Shown in pieces: positions 41,775 through 51,241 of a stretch of DNA of 64,000 nt; the first letter of the stretch is position 1; each line of letters begins with the position of its first letter. Both the position numbers and the translations under genes were made by a program. Source of the DNA: Natronobacterium texcoconense (GTDB taxonomy: Archaea; Halobacteriota; Halobacteria; Halobacteriales; Natrialbaceae); contig NZ_FNLC01000004.1 of NCBI RefSeq assembly GCF_900104065.1, positions 164,280 through 228,279 of the forward strand, read 5' to 3'. The notes under the pieces are model-generated. The model made no database searches and was not told where the DNA came from. It saw nothing but the letters and a program-made list of their open reading frames with translations.

Positions 41775-43198
41775 ACGGTGGTCACCTCCGCTTCCGGCAG
41801 TTCGCGAACGTCGGTCACTTCACCTTCGATCGCCGCCGCAGCGACCATCCGCGGGTTCATCAGGACGGTACGGCCGTCCTTCGATCCCTGCCGGCCGATG
41901 AAGTTCCGGTTCGAGGAGGAGGCACAGGCCTCGTCGCCCTCGAGCTGGTCCTCGTTCATGCCGAGACACATCGAACAGCCGGCGTTTCGCCACTCGAAGC
42001 CGGCTTCCTCGAAGGTGTCCTTGAGCCCTTCCTGTTCGGCTGTCTCCTGGACGCGCTGGCTGCCGGGGACGACCATCGCGCGGACGTCCTCGTGGACTTC
42101 GCGATCCTCGACGATCCGGGCCGCACGCCGCAGGTCGGGCAGTCGGGCGTTCGTACAGGAGCCGAGGAAGGCGACGTCGATCTCGTAGCCGTCCATCGTC
42201 TCACCGGGCTCGACACCCATGTGTTCCTGTGCGCGTCGCGCAGTGTCCTGCTTGTCCGCGGGCAAGTCTTCGGGTGCCGGAATCGGGTCCGTGATACCGA
42301 TCCCCTGTCCGGGCGTCGTACCCCAGGTAACGGCGGGCTCGAGTTCGTTCGCGTCGATCGTCACGACATCGTCGTACTCGGCATCGTCGTCGCTCGCGAT
42401 CGACTCCCAGTACGGTTTCAGTTCCTCGAACTTCTCGGGATTCTCCTGGAAGTAATCGGTCTCCTCGAGCCACTCGTAGGTGGTCTCGTCGGGGTTGACG
42501 TAGCCCGCGCGGGCACCACCCTCGATAGACATGTTACAGATCGACATCCGGCCCTCCATTCCGAGGTTTTCGATCGCTTCGCCGGCGTACTCGTAGACGT
42601 AGCCGACGCCACCCTCGGTACCGAGGCGGCGGATGATCTCGAGGATAACGTCTTTCGCCTCGACGCCCTCGCCGAGTTCGCCGTCGACCTGGATCTTCCG
42701 GACCTTCTGTTTCTCCATGGCGACGGTGCCCGTCGCGAGCACGTCCCGAATCTGGCTCGTGCCGATCCCGAACGCGAGCGCGCCGAACGCGCCGTGAGTC
42801 GAGGTGTGACTGTCGCCACAGACGATCGTCTTGCCAGGCTGGGTCAGCCCCTGCTCCGGGCCGATGACGTGGACGATGCCCTGATCGCCGCTATCTGGGT
42901 CCGAGAACTCGATGCCCGCCTCGCGGACGTTCTCCTCGAGTTCGGCCATCATCTCCTCGGCGGCGTCTTCCTCGTAGGGTCGGGACTGATCGGCCGTCGG
43001 GACGATGTGGTCGACCGTCGCGTGAGTGAGTTCGGGGTAGGCGACCTCGAGATCACGCTCTCTGAGCATGCCGAACGCCTGCGGGCTGGTCACCTCGTGG
43101 ATGAGGTGGAGTCCGATGAACAGCTGGTCCTGTCCGGTCGGCAGCGTCGTCACCTTGTGGCGGTCCCACACCTTGTCGTATAGGGTTCCCTCGCTCAT
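41771..43198 (-). CDS. leuC: 3-isopropylmalate dehydratase large subunit
   Basis: A 475-residue aconitase-family protein with a [4Fe-4S] cluster: [23 protein letters not shown] (first Cys), [14 protein letters not shown] (second) and [11 protein letters not shown] (third). It isomerises 2-isopropylmalate with LeuD. It overlaps the upstream small gene by four bases. Confidence 0.95.
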   Translation of the reverse strand: MSEGTLYDKVWDRHKVTTLPTGQDQLFIGLHLIHEVTSPQAFGMLRERDLEVAYPELTHATVDHIVPTADQSRPYEEDAAEEMMAELEENVREAGIEFSDPDSGDQGIVHVIGPEQGLTQPGKTIVCGDSHTSTHGAFGALAFGIGTSQIRDVLATGTVAMEKQKVRKIQVDGELGEGVEAKDVILEIIRRLGTEGGVGYVYEYAGEAIENLGMEGRMSICNMSIEGGARAGYVNPDETTYEWLEETDYFQENPEKFEELKPYWESIASDDDAEYDDVVTIDANELEPAVTWGTTPGQGIGITDPIPAPEDLPADKQDTARRAQEHMGVEPGETMDGYEIDVAFLGSCTNARLPDLRRAARIVEDREVHEDVRAMVVPGSQRVQETAEQEGLKDTFEEAGFEWRNAGCSMCLGMNEDQLEGDEACASSSNRNFIGRQGSKDGRTVLMNPRMVAAAAIEGEVTDVRELPEAEVTTV

Positions 43199-43458
43199 TC
43201 CTCTACAACTTCCTCGTGTTCACGACCGCGTTCGAAGACGTCGTTCGCGTCGTCGGCGTCGTGTGGCGGCGTATGCTCGACGTCCTCCATCGTTTCGTTC
43301 CCGTTCGATCGTCCGTTCCTTTCGGCGTCAGTCGTTTCTCCCCCGTCGGTCACGGGCGTCGGCCCGCGGCTGAACAGCTGTCCGACCGTCCGGCCGGTGT
43401 AGGGGTTGGTGTGACTGACTTCGCCCATCGCGTCTGTATTGGTCTCGTTTTCGCTCAT
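43195..43458 (-). CDS. Small conserved acidic protein between ilvC and leuC
   Basis: An 87-residue acidic, probably disordered protein with an N-terminal motif [22 protein letters not shown]. No fold is recognised. Overlap with leuC by four bases and a 30-base gap from ilvC show that it is part of the operon. I recall similar small ORFs at this place in other haloarchaeal ilv-leu operons, but have not verified this. Confidence 0.7.
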   Translation of the reverse strand: MSENETNTDAMGEVSHTNPYTGRTVGQLFSRGPTPVTDGGETTDAERNGRSNGNETMEDVEHTPPHDADDANDVFERGREHEEVVEE

Positions 43459-43488
43459 TGGTTTGCGTTGGTGTATTCTGGTGGTGCG

Positions 43489-44532
43489 TTAGTCGTCCGC
43501 CGGCACCTCGGCGTCTTCCGGTTCCGCTTCCTCGGCCCACGCGAACAGGTCGCGGAGTCGCTCCCCGACCTCCTCGATCTCGTGATTCTTCTCGGCTTCC
43601 CGGAGCTGCCCGTAGCTCGGGCGTCCGGCCTGATTCTCGAGGATCCACTCGCGCGTAAACTCGCCGTTCTGGACCTCCTCGAGGACTTCTTCCATGTTCT
43701 CGCGAACGCTCTCGTCGACGATACGCTCACCGCGAGTGAGACCGCCGTACTCGGCCGTATCCGAGACGGAATTCCACATCTCCATGTTTCCGCCTTCGTA
43801 CATCAGATCGACGATGAGTTTGAGCTCGTTCAGGCACTCGAAGTAGGCGATTTCGGGCGAGTAGCCAGCATCGACGAGCGTCTCGTAGCCGTGCTTGACC
43901 AGCGCGGTGACGCCGCCACAGAGCACTGCCTGCTCGCCGAAGAGGTCGGACTCGACTTCCTCCTGGAACGTCGTCTCGATGACGCCCGCCCGAGTGCAAC
44001 CGATCCCCTTCGCGTACGCGAGCGCGCGTTCGTGAGCGTCGCCGGTCGTGTCCCGGTAGACTGCCAGCAGACCGGGCGTCCCCTCGTCGTTCTCGTAGTT
44101 GCGCCGCACGAGGTGACCCGGACTCTTCGGTGCGACCATCGTCACGTCGACGTCCTCGGGCGGTTCGATCTGGTCGTAGTGGATGTTCAGCCCGTGGGCG
44201 AACTGCAGCGTGTCACCCGCCTCGAGGTTGGGTTCGATCGCGTTCTCGTAGACCGCGGCCTGGACGGTGTCGGGGACGAGCACGGAGACGTACGTCGCCT
44301 GCGCGACGGCGTCTGCGGGCGTCGCCACCTCGAGACCGTCGGCTTCGGCAGCCGAGCGAGACGAGGAGTTCTCGCGCAGGCCGACGACCACGTCCACGCC
44401 GCTTTCGTTCAGGTTCAGCGCGTGGGCGTGGCCCTGGCTCCCGTAGCCGAGCACGGCCACGGTCTCGTCGTCGAGCGTCGATACGTCTGCGTCGTCGTCG
44501 TAGTAGATGTCGGTGGTGAATTCGTCAGTCAT
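43489..44532 (-). CDS. ilvC: Ketol-acid reductoisomerase
   Basis: A 347-residue class I enzyme of valine and isoleucine synthesis. The NAD(P)-binding [46 protein letters not shown] and [18 protein letters not shown] with Mg-binding acids are present, and the knotted C-terminal domain ends in an acidic tail. It overlaps ilvN by eight bases. Confidence 0.95.
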   Translation of the reverse strand: MTDEFTTDIYYDDDADVSTLDDETVAVLGYGSQGHAHALNLNESGVDVVVGLRENSSSRSAAEADGLEVATPADAVAQATYVSVLVPDTVQAAVYENAIEPNLEAGDTLQFAHGLNIHYDQIEPPEDVDVTMVAPKSPGHLVRRNYENDEGTPGLLAVYRDTTGDAHERALAYAKGIGCTRAGVIETTFQEEVESDLFGEQAVLCGGVTALVKHGYETLVDAGYSPEIAYFECLNELKLIVDLMYEGGNMEMWNSVSDTAEYGGLTRGERIVDESVRENMEEVLEEVQNGEFTREWILENQAGRPSYGQLREAEKNHEIEEVGERLRDLFAWAEEAEPEDAEVPADD

Positions 44533-45193
44533 CGTCTGCGTTGGTGTAGGTGTGGTGGTTCGCCTCGTCAGCGGTCGATACGCGTGCCTCTGCGGGCGTC
44601 GGGCCAGCGGTCTCGTCGGTTCCGCGGGCCAGCGCCGTCGTCCCGGTCCGGTCGATCTCCCGGATGCCGAACTGTTCGAAGGTCTCGATCGCGGCCTCGA
44701 TCTTCTGGCGCGCGCCCGTGACCTCGAACGTCGCCGTCTCCGGACTCGAGTCGACAGTCTTCGCGTCGTACATGTCGGCGACGGCGTTGACCGCAGCGGG
44801 GTCGTGGGCGTCGACCTTGATCAGTGCGAGTTCGCGGGACATTGCGTCGGGATCGAGTTCTCGCACCGAGACGACCGGGATCAGCTTCCGCAGCTGTTTC
44901 TTGACCTGGTCGATCCCGGGGTCGGGTTCCTCGACGACGAGGGTGATCCGGGCGCGGTCTTCGTCCTCCGTGGGGCCGACCGTCAGGCTCTCGATGTTGA
45001 ACTGCCGTCTCGAGAACAGCCCCGAGACTTCGGCGAGCACGCCGGGTTCGTGTTCGACCAGCGCCGAGATGACGGTCCGTCGGGGCTCGTGGGTCGCCTC
45101 GATTTCGGGGTCGACGCGGATGCCCTGTTCGTTCCGTCGGCCGCTCGGCATCTCTCGCTCGTCGGGTGCCGGGCCGTCGAGTCCGCCGGTCAT
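44525..45193 (-). CDS. ilvN: Acetolactate synthase small (regulatory) subunit
   Basis: A 222-residue ACT-domain protein: [39 protein letters not shown], then the second domain with [12 protein letters not shown] and [34 protein letters not shown]. It gives valine feedback control to IlvB. An acidic Thr-rich tail of about 30 residues is extra. ATG 45193 overlaps the ilvB stop by four bases. Confidence 0.94.
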   Translation of the reverse strand: MTGGLDGPAPDEREMPSGRRNEQGIRVDPEIEATHEPRRTVISALVEHEPGVLAEVSGLFSRRQFNIESLTVGPTEDEDRARITLVVEEPDPGIDQVKKQLRKLIPVVSVRELDPDAMSRELALIKVDAHDPAAVNAVADMYDAKTVDSSPETATFEVTGARQKIEAAIETFEQFGIREIDRTGTTALARGTDETAGPTPAEARVSTADEANHHTYTNADDD

Positions 45194-46977
45194 AGCTGAT
45201 CCTCCGTCAGTGCGAATCGGGCGTTGTCGCCGCCGCTTGGCACCATCGGGTAGACGTTCGCCTGGGGATCGATGTGGACGTCGATCACCGAGGGGCCGTC
45301 GTACTCGAGTGCGGCCTCGATGGTGTCGGCGACCTCGTCGTACTCGTCGATCCGGAAGCCTTGCGCGCCGAACGCTTCGGCGAGTTTGTCGAACTCCGGC
45401 ATCCAGTTGTACTCCGAGGCGGCGTGTCGGCCTTCGAAGAAGGCGTCCTGCCACTGCCGGACCATGCCGATGTACTCGTTGTTGAGCACGGCGACCGTGA
45501 TATCGAGGTTCTCGCGGACGGCCACGGACAGCCCCTGCATCGTCATCAGGAACGAGCCGTCGCCGTCGACACAGACCACTTCCTGGTCGTCGTCGGCCGC
45601 GAGTCGCGCGCCGATCGCCGCCGGCAGACCGTACCCCATCGTCCCGAGTCCGTGACTCGAGACCCACGTCCGGGGCTCGGTGAAGGTCCAGTACTGGCAG
45701 GCCCACATCTGATGTTGGCCGACGCCGGTGGTGACGATTGCGCGGTCGCTCGTGGCCTCGTCGAGTGCTTCGACGACGAACTCCGGCTGGACGGGTTCGT
45801 CCTCGGGCGCGTCGTAGGCCATCGAATAGTCGGACTTCCACTGCTGGCACTGGGCGCGCCACTTCGTCGCCTCGGGCGAGGCGTCGACGGCCTCGGCCAA
45901 CTGGGAGACGACGGTGTCGGCGTCGCCGATCAGCGGGTAGTCCGCGTGGATGTTCTTCGAGATTTCGGCGGGGTCGATGTCGACGTGGACGACCTCCGCG
46001 TCGGGCGCGAAGGTTTCGATCCCGCCCGTGAGTCGGTCGTCGAACCGGGTACCGACTGCGATCAGCGTATCGCAGTTCGAGATGGCCAGGTTCGCGTAGC
46101 CGGTGCCGTGCATCCCCGCCATCTCCATCGAGAGTTCGTGATCTTCGGGGAACGATCCGAGGCCGGGCATCGTCGTGACGACCGGGATCTCGTGTTCCAT
46201 CGCGAACTCTCGGCAGGTCTCGCTGGCCTCGGCCTTGATGACGCCGCCGCCCAGCAGCATGGCGGGACGGCTGGCGTTCTCGATTCGCTCGGCCGCAGCC
46301 TCGACGATCTCCGGATCCGCCCGTTCCTGGTACTCGTAGGTGTCGGGCGTCTCGGGTTCGCCGGGTTCGCTCTCGGTCTCGGCGTTCGTGACGTCTTTCG
46401 GCAGGTCGACCAGCGTCGGGCCGGGTCGACCCTCGTTCGCGAGCGCGAACGCCTGACCGACGTCGTCGCCGACCCGCTCGGGGTCGGCCGCGAACGTGTT
46501 CTCCTTCGTGACCGGCGTCGTGACGCCAGTGGTGTCGGTCTCCTGGAACGCGTCGTTCCCGACGAACGCCGTCGGCACCTGGCCGGTCAGTGCGATCATC
46601 GGATCCGAATCCATGTCCGCGTCCGCGAGCCCGGTCACGAGGTTCGTCGCGCCCGGACCGGACGTGGCCAGACAGACGCCGGGTTCGCCCGAGACGATGC
46701 CGTAGGCGTCGGCCGCGTGGGACGCACCCTGTTCGTGTGCCATCGTCACGTGGCGGATGTCCGAGTCGTACAGCGCGTCGTAGACGGGCATGATCGCTCC
46801 GCCCTGGACGCCGAAGGCGTACTCGACGCCCGCGTTCTCGAGCGCGCGGACGACGGCTTCGGCACCCGTGGTTACTGGGGTGGGTTCGGACGCTCCGTCT
46901 CCCACCTCCTCGGCGGGTTCGTCCTGTTCGTCGTACTGTTCTTCCGGTGGCGTGACTTTCGCTGCGCGTTCGCTCAT
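45190..46977 (-). CDS. ilvB: Acetolactate synthase large subunit
   Basis: A 595-residue thiamine-diphosphate enzyme: TGAEAVVRALENAGVEYAFG, EQGASHAADAYG (catalytic Glu), GPGATNLVTGLADA, SSHGLGTMGYGLPAAIGA and the ThDP motif CVDGDGSFLMTMQGL...NNEYIGMVRQWQ. An acidic linker of about 35 residues precedes the core. First gene of ilvB-ilvN-ilvC-orf-leuC-leuD. A short frame ending at 46974 overlaps the start codon. Confidence 0.95.
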   Translation of the reverse strand: MSERAAKVTPPEEQYDEQDEPAEEVGDGASEPTPVTTGAEAVVRALENAGVEYAFGVQGGAIMPVYDALYDSDIRHVTMAHEQGASHAADAYGIVSGEPGVCLATSGPGATNLVTGLADADMDSDPMIALTGQVPTAFVGNDAFQETDTTGVTTPVTKENTFAADPERVGDDVGQAFALANEGRPGPTLVDLPKDVTNAETESEPGEPETPDTYEYQERADPEIVEAAAERIENASRPAMLLGGGVIKAEASETCREFAMEHEIPVVTTMPGLGSFPEDHELSMEMAGMHGTGYANLAISNCDTLIAVGTRFDDRLTGGIETFAPDAEVVHVDIDPAEISKNIHADYPLIGDADTVVSQLAEAVDASPEATKWRAQCQQWKSDYSMAYDAPEDEPVQPEFVVEALDEATSDRAIVTTGVGQHQMWACQYWTFTEPRTWVSSHGLGTMGYGLPAAIGARLAADDDQEVVCVDGDGSFLMTMQGLSVAVRENLDITVAVLNNEYIGMVRQWQDAFFEGRHAASEYNWMPEFDKLAEAFGAQGFRIDEYDEVADTIEAALEYDGPSVIDVHIDPQANVYPMVPSGGDNARFALTEDQL

Positions 46978-47306
46978 CGAGTATCTCCCGCGTTCTCGCG
47001 GCGATCCGCGTTCGTTGCTGTTTGTGTCATCTGCTGGATTGCTGGTCGCTCTGAAAACGATGCGAAACCGGGGTCAGTGCGGAGTAAGAGGTAAGGGGCT
47101 AGTACGCCCCTACAATACGGATCGCGGCGAACGCGCTGCTGTCGTCCCGACTGCGAGCCGACAGGGAAGCGCGCGACGTCATTACTGAACGGATACGCAC
47201 CTCGAGGGACATAACTGTTGCGAGGGGGGCAACGTTCGCGGCCGATCGACGGGCGCGTTCGCGACAGCCGCTGCTCGCGGCCGGTGGCTAACGGAGGTGA
47301 CATTCC
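46978..47306 (-). other. Long ilvB leader region with possible upstream ORF and hairpin
   Basis: The 329 bases between leuA and ilvB hold no clear gene. On the minus strand a TTATGT element (about 47211-47216) could set a start near 47185, at an ATG (47182) that opens a 27-codon frame ending AIRIVGAY and TAG (47099-47101). The stop lies in the hairpin AGGGGC/GCCCCT (about 47095-47112). A second 18-codon frame (47030-46974) overlaps the ilvB start. Leader-peptide control is possible but unproven. Confidence 0.35.
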
Positions 47307-48540
47307 TTAGACTCGCACCTCCTCTTGCTCCTGCTGACGGTCGACGTCAGCCTCTTCTGCGAAGCGCTCTAAGTCGCTGACCGTGACGCGCTGTTTCTCG
47401 GCTCCGTAGTCTTTGACGCGGCGGGTGACCGCGCGTACCTGCTCGTCGGTGGGGTCGAACCCACACTCCTGCAGGCGTTCACGGACCGAGTGGGTCCCGG
47501 TGTGTTTCCCCATGACGAGTCGGCGCTGTGCACCGACCATCTCAGGGGTCATCACGCCGGGTTCGAAGGTGTCGGAGTTTTCGATGACGCCGGCGGCGTG
47601 GATGCCGCTCTCGTGGGAGAAGGCGTTGTCGCCGACGACGGGCTTGTTGCCCGGCGTGTCCATCCCGCTTTTCTCCTCGACGACCTCCGAGAGCTCGGTG
47701 ATGCGGGTCGTGTCGATCCCCGTATCGGTCTGGTAGAGCGACTCGACTGCCATCACGTACTCCTCGTAGGCGGCGTTGCCGGCCCGCTCCCCGATGGAGT
47801 TGACCGAGACCTGTGCCTGGTCCGCGCCGGCCTCGATGCCGGCCAGTGCGTTGGCAGTGGCCAGCCCGAAGTCGTCGTGGGTGTGGACGTCGATCCGCGC
47901 GTCGGTGTGGGCCGTGACCTTCTCGATCAGGGCCCGGAACCGGCCGGGGGTGGCGACGCCACAGGTGTCGGGGATGTTGATCCAGTCGACACCCGCCTCC
48001 GTGACCGCTTCGATCACGTCGATGAGGAACTCCTCGTCGGTTCGCGTCGCGTCCATCGGCGAGAACATGCAGGTCGTTCCCGTCTCGACGACGCGTTCGA
48101 CTGATTCGACTGCGCGCTCCCGGACTTCGTCTCGCGTGGCGTGCATCGAATCCTCGATCTGGACGTCACTGGTGGATACGAAGGTGTGTACCATCTCGAC
48201 GCCCGAATCGAGCGCCGCGTCGATGTCCTTGTCGACGACGCGGGCCAACCCGCAGGTGGTCGTCGACGTCGAGGAAGCGATGTCACGAACGGCCTCGAAC
48301 TCCGCGTCGGAGTTGACGGGGAACCCTGCTTCGATGACGTGGGTCCCCATCTCGTCCAAGATCGCGGCGATCTGCCGTTTGTCGTCGTACGAGAACGAAG
48401 TGCCGGGCGACTGTTCACCATCCCGGAGGGTGGTGTCGAAGACACGTGCTGACTCTATTTCGTCAGTGGAATCTAACGTGCCCTGGAAGAACTCGACCCC
48501 CCTGACTGGTGTCAGAGGACGGATCGTCTTGTGCAGACAT
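47307..48540 (-). CDS. leuA: 2-isopropylmalate synthase / citramalate synthase family, apparent 5' frameshift
   Basis: The body reads VFDTTLRDGEQSPGTSFSYDDKRQIA, INIPDTCGVATP, HTHDDFGLATANALAGIEAGADQAQVSVNSIGERAGN and GNKPVVGDNAFSHESGIHAAG, the LeuA family; the 390-residue core has little room for the C-terminal regulatory domain. A TATA box (48567-48576) puts transcription at the ATG at 48540 (MSAQDDPSSDTSQ...), but that frame departs from the body. The two join smoothly (SQ-GVEFFQGTLDSTDE) if the G6 run at 48497-48502 were G5. The long in-frame upstream extension lacks a start codon after the promoter. Mutation, sequencing error or programmed +1 shift are all open. Confidence 0.85.
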
Positions 48541-48565
48541 TGTAGTCGAATCCCAGGCGGGAGGA

Positions 48566-48577
48566 CGTATATAAATC
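48566..48577 (-). promoter_or_regulatory. leuA promoter (TATA box)
   Basis: The plus-strand CGTATATAAATC (about 48565-48576) reads GATTTATATACG on the minus strand, a strong haloarchaeal TATA box 26-36 bases before the ATG at 48540, which fixes a leaderless start there. Confidence 0.7.
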
Positions 48578-48678
48578 TGGTGCTGAAAGCGGAATCGATC
48601 GATACGTTGTCATGGTATGGTGTCGCAATCGAAGAGGAAAACCGCACGACACCAACGACCTTATACAGATAATACGTG

Positions 48679-48822
48679 ATGGTATCATATGAGTCCGGTT
48701 GGCGGCTGTCAGCGGTAAACGGGGTTTACCACCGAGTAATTGGGGGTCTCGAGCGGACGATCGCGCTGGCGCGCGCCCTCGAGTTGACGGATGGGCACCA
48801 CGACGACAGTATCGGTCGGTAA
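48679..48822 (+). CDS. Possible 47-residue protein
   Basis: The interval 48541-48876 holds the leuA promoter and this short frame (MVSYESGWRLSAVNG...DDSIGR). A TTATACA element at about 48660 is close to the ATG. No family is recognised, and the frame could be chance in GC-rich DNA. Confidence 0.3.
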   Translation: MVSYESGWRLSAVNGVYHRVIGGLERTIALARALELTDGHHDDSIGR

Positions 48823-48876
48823 TCTGTGTGTTCGTCCAGAAAAGACGCCTCTCGTGATCAGTCGTCCATCGAACCG

Positions 48877-49470
48877 TCACTCGAGTGCATCCTGATGGGA
48901 TTCGTACCGGCTGACGTACCGGTCTTCACAGGACGTACAGCAGAACGTCTTGACCTTGCCGCCGACCGTCGCGGTCACCCCGTCGCCGGTGACCTCCTTC
49001 CCACAGACCACACACTCGAGTGCGAAGCCGTCCGCCGAAACGCCGACCACGCGGTCGGATCGCGACAGCAGCGTGACGTCGTACCCCTCGAGATCCGCGA
49101 GGTCGAGTTCCGTCTCGAGCCACGACCGAACGTCGTTGCCCGCAAGCGTCGCCTGCACCAGTATCCGGCCGTCCATCCCCTCGTAAATGCCCTCGACACC
49201 TTCGAGGTCCGCCGCCGCTCTGTAGACGTCGTCGACGGCGGCCGGCGTCGGCTCGAGTTCGACCAGTGCGGCCGTCTCGCCCCGTAACTTCTCGCGGTCG
49301 ACGTCGATCGTGAATCCCTGGATAACTCCCTGCTCCTCGAGCCGAGAGATGCGGTCCGAAACGGCGGGCGGCGTCAGGCCGACGTGGTCGGCGATCTCGC
49401 TGTACGGTCGGCGAGCGTCTTCGGTGAGGAGTTCGAGAATCTCGAGGTCCGTCTCGTCGAGGTCGCGCAT
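48877..49470 (-). CDS. Lrp/AsnC-family regulator with C-terminal TRASH metal-binding domain
   Basis: A 197-residue regulator. The N-terminal helix-turn-helix is LDETDLEILELLTEDARRPYSEIADHVGLTPPAVSDRISRLEEQG; an Lrp-type effector region follows. The C-terminus has CVVCGKEVTG and FCCTSCEDRY, a TRASH zinc-ribbon that senses metals. ATG 49470 starts at the HTH; upstream in-frame codons lack similarity. Divergent from the flavoprotein-FeoB genes, which it may control in response to iron or copper. Confidence 0.86.
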   Translation of the reverse strand: MRDLDETDLEILELLTEDARRPYSEIADHVGLTPPAVSDRISRLEEQGVIQGFTIDVDREKLRGETAALVELEPTPAAVDDVYRAAADLEGVEGIYEGMDGRILVQATLAGNDVRSWLETELDLADLEGYDVTLLSRSDRVVGVSADGFALECVVCGKEVTGDGVTATVGGKVKTFCCTSCEDRYVSRYESHQDALE

Positions 49471-49690
49471 ACGAGTGGGTTCGTGTGGGAGCGAAAAGAG
49501 TGTGTCCCGTCTCGAGAGCGAGTACACCGGCTTCGGACGGGTTGCCTTTCGGTCGCTGTCTTCCCGTCGATCGTCCGTTTGGCCTGTGACCATTATAATA
49601 TCCTATCCCAGTTCCTTAGCAGCATTTATTAATAAGGTGCATTGTGTTAGTAATATCGTGAACAGGGTAACGATAACGGACGACTCGATA

Positions 49691-49990
49691 ATGTACGATC
49701 TCGCCGCCAACCCGTGGCTTGTAGCGACAGTGACGCTTATCGCCCTCTTCGTCGGCGGATCGGCTGGACTGGCAGGTGGCGGTCCGATCAGTCGCCAACT
49801 GGCGGTTGCCACACTGATCACAGTGGCCGTCGGCGGCGGCTCGTACTGGTTCCTCTGTCGGCTCACACTGACCGTGACCGGTGGGACCGGGACGTATCGA
49901 ATCCCACGGCCCGCCCATCACCGTCCCAGAACCGAGCGGAGTGACGAGAGACGAGACGCAACCGACTCGACTACGACGAACGCCCGATGA
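49691..49990 (+). CDS. Small two-helix membrane protein upstream of the flavoprotein
   Basis: A 99-residue protein with two hydrophobic helices (about residues 9-28 and 35-55) and a basic, disordered tail. No family is recognised. An A/T-rich TTTATTAATAA at about 49626-49636 could serve as promoter. Its stop overlaps the flavoprotein start (ATGA), which supports it as the first gene of a three-gene operon. Confidence 0.6.
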   Translation: MYDLAANPWLVATVTLIALFVGGSAGLAGGGPISRQLAVATLITVAVGGGSYWFLCRLTLTVTGGTGTYRIPRPAHHRPRTERSDERRDATDSTTTNAR

Positions 49991-51231
49991 CGCTACCGAA
50001 ACACGTCGACGTCGCAGTCGTCGGTGCGGGTGCGGCCGGTATCGGGACCGGTCTGGCCTTGTCGATGCTCGACCTCGAGACGGTAATCCTCGAGCGAGAC
50101 GAGCTCGGGGCGTCGTTTCGCCGGTGGCCCGACGAGATGCGGTTCATCACGCCATCGTTCCCGAGCAACAGCTTCGGTCTGACTGATCTGAACGCGGTCA
50201 CGCCGAACACCTCACCCGCAGTCACGCTCGAGCGAGAACACCCGAGTGGTGACGAGTACGCCGACTACCTCGAGGCGGTCGCCGAGTTCCACGAGTTGCC
50301 GGTCGAGACGGGCGTCGACGTGACCGGGATCCGACGTCGGAACGAGACGACTGCGACCTCGGCCGCTGAATCGACGGCGGAACCGGCCGTCGACGGCGGC
50401 ACTGCACGCGAGGAGTCCGACGACGACAGCGGCTTCGTCCTCGAGACGAGCGAGGGCTCGATCCATAGCGAGTACGTCGTCTGGGCAACCGGACAGTTCG
50501 GTTCCCCGCGGACGGACGTCTTCCCGGGAGCAGACTCGTGTCTCCACACGAGCGACGTCCGGTCGTGGACCGACCACGCGTCGGCGAGCGACGAGGACGA
50601 GTTCCTGATCGTCGGGGGCTACGAAAGCGGCATCGACGCTGCCGTCGCGCTCGTCGAGGCCGGCTGTCGGGTGCGCGTTCTCGACCGCGGCGAGCCGTGG
50701 GCGACACGCGGTCCCGATCCGAGCGAGGTCCTGTCACCGTACACCCTCGAGCGCCTCGAGTCAGTCGCCGATACGGATCGCCTGCTCGTCGAGGGTGGTG
50801 CCGTCGTCGAGGAGGTCAGTCGCGGCGATGACAGTCAGTTCGAGATCCGTGCGCGTGCCGCCGACGGATACGAACTCGAAACGGGCGAATCACCGACCTA
50901 CACCGTCCCGACGAAACCGATTCTCGCGACCGGCTTCGAACCGAATCTGGGCCCGGCCGACGATCACTTCCCTCGCGAAGAGGGGACGATCCAGTTGACC
51001 GATCGGGACGAATCGCCGACGATGCCGGGCCTGTTCCTCGCCGGTCCGGAGGTAACACACGAGGGAGTCAAGTTCTGCTTCATCTACAAGTTCAGGGCCA
51101 GGTTCCCCGTTATCGCCGAAACGATCGGGAATCGTCTGGGCGTCGAAACCGATCCGCTCGAGGTCTACCGGGAGCAGAACATGTACCTCGAGGACCTGTC
51201 GTGTTGCGAACCGGATATGTGTGACTGTTAG
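49987..51231 (+). CDS. FAD/NAD(P)-dependent oxidoreductase with Cys-rich C-terminus
   Basis: A 414-residue flavoprotein: the FAD-binding VDVAVVGAGAAGIGTGLALSML, a second dinucleotide site FLIVGGYESGIDAAVALVEAG and the late motif TMPGLFLAGPEVTHEGVKFCFIYKFRARF. It resembles YpdA/FMO-like pyridine nucleotide reductases. A 30-residue Ala/Glu/Asp insert interrupts the first Rossmann region (about 115-145). The tail SCCEPDMCDC has four cysteines, an unusual possible metal or cluster ligand. It is 10 bases before the FeoB-like gene, so a ferric-reductase-like or metal-linked role is plausible. Confidence 0.8.
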   Translation: MTLPKHVDVAVVGAGAAGIGTGLALSMLDLETVILERDELGASFRRWPDEMRFITPSFPSNSFGLTDLNAVTPNTSPAVTLEREHPSGDEYADYLEAVAEFHELPVETGVDVTGIRRRNETTATSAAESTAEPAVDGGTAREESDDDSGFVLETSEGSIHSEYVVWATGQFGSPRTDVFPGADSCLHTSDVRSWTDHASASDEDEFLIVGGYESGIDAAVALVEAGCRVRVLDRGEPWATRGPDPSEVLSPYTLERLESVADTDRLLVEGGAVVEEVSRGDDSQFEIRARAADGYELETGESPTYTVPTKPILATGFEPNLGPADDHFPREEGTIQLTDRDESPTMPGLFLAGPEVTHEGVKFCFIYKFRARFPVIAETIGNRLGVETDPLEVYREQNMYLEDLSCCEPDMCDC

Positions 51232-51241
51232 GAGAGCGTGA

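Noticed and set aside
45274..47094. A 606-codon plus-strand frame across ilvB
   Set aside because: Shadow of ilvB; no motif or plausible promoter.
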